Part shown: piece by piece, positions 6,509-8,551 of the stretch | Position numbering within the stretch: position 1 is the stretch's first letter | How the letters are laid out: the number at the start of each line of letters is the position of its first letter | Source: Alphaproteobacteria bacterium | GTDB taxonomy: Bacteria; Pseudomonadota; Alphaproteobacteria; Reyranellales; Reyranellaceae | NCBI GenBank assembly: GCA_013290035.1 | Contig: JABCYT010000109.1 | Span: forward strand, 1-8,551 | DNA: 8,551 nucleotides | Reading direction: 5' to 3' | Program-made: the position numbers and the translations under genes | The notes under the pieces: generated by a model | Databases searched by the model: none | Told to the model about the DNA's origin: nothing | The model's input: only the letters and a program-made list of their open reading frames with translations

Positions 6509-6525
6509 CATGACATTCGTTCATG
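6509..6525. repeat. Inverted repeat in the hemB/methyltransferase divergent region
   Basis: CATGA and TCATG are exact inverted copies 7 bases apart, giving a 17-base site with the geometry of a small dimeric-regulator operator. It sits in the 165-base divergent gap (6439-6603). Arms of only five bases can arise by chance, so this is a candidate only. Apart from this, the methyltransferase ribosome site and a weak hemB promoter, I see nothing else in the gap. Confidence 0.25.
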
Positions 6526-6566
6526 CAGGGTAGAGCAATCCTTCGAGCCGCGACAAACCCGCCATG

Positions 6567-8096
<1,530 letters not shown>

Positions 8097-8099
8097 CGA

Positions 8100-8234
8100 T
8101 CAGCGCTTTTCATTCTCGCGCTTGCGCCTCTCCTGTTCGGCCGCCGCGCTGCGATAGGCGCGCCAGGCAAGGACGAGCGCGACCAACGAGCAGGCGACGC
8201 CCACGATCACGGCTATCGGCTGAGCTTCAAGCAT
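8100..8234 (-). CDS. Small single-pass membrane protein (44 residues)
   Basis: From the ATG at 8234 the protein has a short N-terminus, a hydrophobic helix at about 7-25 (PIAVIVGVACSLVALVLAW) and a highly charged tail rich in R, E and K (26-44). The shape is a one-helix inner-membrane protein with a cytoplasmic basic tail. I do not recognise a family. It overlaps the end of the alpha/beta hydrolase gene by 8 bases (ATGCTTGA holds both start and stop), with GAGG about 11 bases upstream, suggesting coupled translation. A longer in-frame reading to 8357 is unlikely because the added part is low-complexity and antiparallel to nothing conserved, while lying wholly within the hydrolase gene. The overlap and coherent membrane profile support a real gene, but without homologues it remains provisional. 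Confidence 0.6.
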   Translation of the reverse strand: MLEAQPIAVIVGVACSLVALVLAWRAYRSAAAEQERRKRENEKR

Positions 8235-8551
8235 GTTCAAAGAACCTCGCGACGGCCAGGTCGCTCCAGGGCTGCCGGCTGCTCGTTCCGTGGAAGCCGA
8301 CATGGCCGCCCGACTCGGGCAGAAGCGGCGTGAGCGACGGATTGGACCTCCAATCATAGTCCCGATAGAGCGCGCCGGGAATCCACGGATCGTCGAGTGC
8401 GGACATCACCAGGGTGGGAACGCGGATACCGGCCATGAACCGGGTCGGCCGGCAGCGTTCGTAGTAGTCCTCGGCGCTGGCGAAACCGTAACGGGGCGCG
8501 ATGAAGACGTCGTCGTAGTCCCACACCGTTGGGGCGCCCATGATGGCGGCG
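8227..8551 (-). CDS. YheT-like alpha/beta hydrolase, C-terminal part (starts beyond the window)
   Basis: The visible 107 codons end at TGA 8227-8229 and remain open to the window edge; an internal ATG at 8541 is not a likely start. VWDYDDVFIAPRYGFASAEDYYERC resembles the cap-to-core region of YheT-family (COG0429-type) hydrolases. IRVPTLVMSALDDPW supplies the D of the catalytic triad. ESGGHVGFHG carries the triad histidine. The nucleophile serine and N-terminal half lie beyond 8551. Family members are serine hydrolases of esters or lipids with poorly known bacterial substrates. It is the upstream partner of the overlapping small membrane-protein gene. Confidence 0.88.
   Translation of the reverse strand, partial: AAIMGAPTVWDYDDVFIAPRYGFASAEDYYERCRPTRFMAGIRVPTLVMSALDDPWIPGALYRDYDWRSNPSLTPLLPESGGHVGFHGTSSRQPWSDLAVARFFEHA

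Overview
The window is GC-rich, tightly packed bacterial chromosome, most like an alphaproteobacterium. This rests on strong GC bias at codon third positions, a HemB of the aspartate-rich (non-zinc) type, and a valine-degradation cluster of the kind common in Rhodospirillales and Hyphomicrobiales. The placement is inferred from protein style, not from a marker gene. I see no tRNA, rRNA, CRISPR array, insertion sequence or phage gene, and nothing that looks recently acquired.

Layout. From 5528 down to 1, eight genes lie head to tail on the minus strand: isobutyryl-CoA dehydrogenase, 3-hydroxyisobutyryl-CoA hydrolase, 3-hydroxyisobutyrate dehydrogenase (mmsB), a LigE-like glutathione S-transferase, a HAD-family hydrolase, a MaoC-type hydratase, a small antibiotic-biosynthesis-monooxygenase (ABM) protein and the start of corA. 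Gaps between them run from a 4-base overlap to 39 bases, so they probably form one transcript. A near-consensus sigma-70 promoter (5538-5565) lies directly in front of the first gene, so close that the mRNA may be leaderless. Upstream, at 5614-6438, is a minus-strand SAM-dependent methyltransferase. It is divergent from hemB (6604-7608, plus), which overlaps a Nudix hydrolase by four bases (ATGA). After a convergent junction of only 3 bases, the right end holds a minus-strand pair: the C-terminal part of a YheT-like alpha/beta hydrolase and an overlapping 44-residue single-pass membrane protein.

How the genes work together. The first three operon genes are core steps of distal valine catabolism: isobutyryl-CoA to methacrylyl-CoA, then 3-hydroxyisobutyryl-CoA to 3-hydroxyisobutyrate, then to methylmalonate semialdehyde. 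The crotonase that normally hydrates methacrylyl-CoA and the semialdehyde dehydrogenase (mmsA) are not in the window. The operon does carry a hot-dog-fold MaoC hydratase that might supply the hydration, and a glutathione transferase that could act on the thiol-reactive methacrylyl-CoA. Both links are inference from position. HemB makes porphobilinogen for tetrapyrrole synthesis. The Nudix protein coupled to it has a non-canonical Nudix box.

Overall this is mostly ordinary metabolic chromosome. I do not see a defence, mobile or otherwise clearly new system. The most useful leads are the promoter/leaderless architecture of the valine operon and the unusual accessory genes within it.
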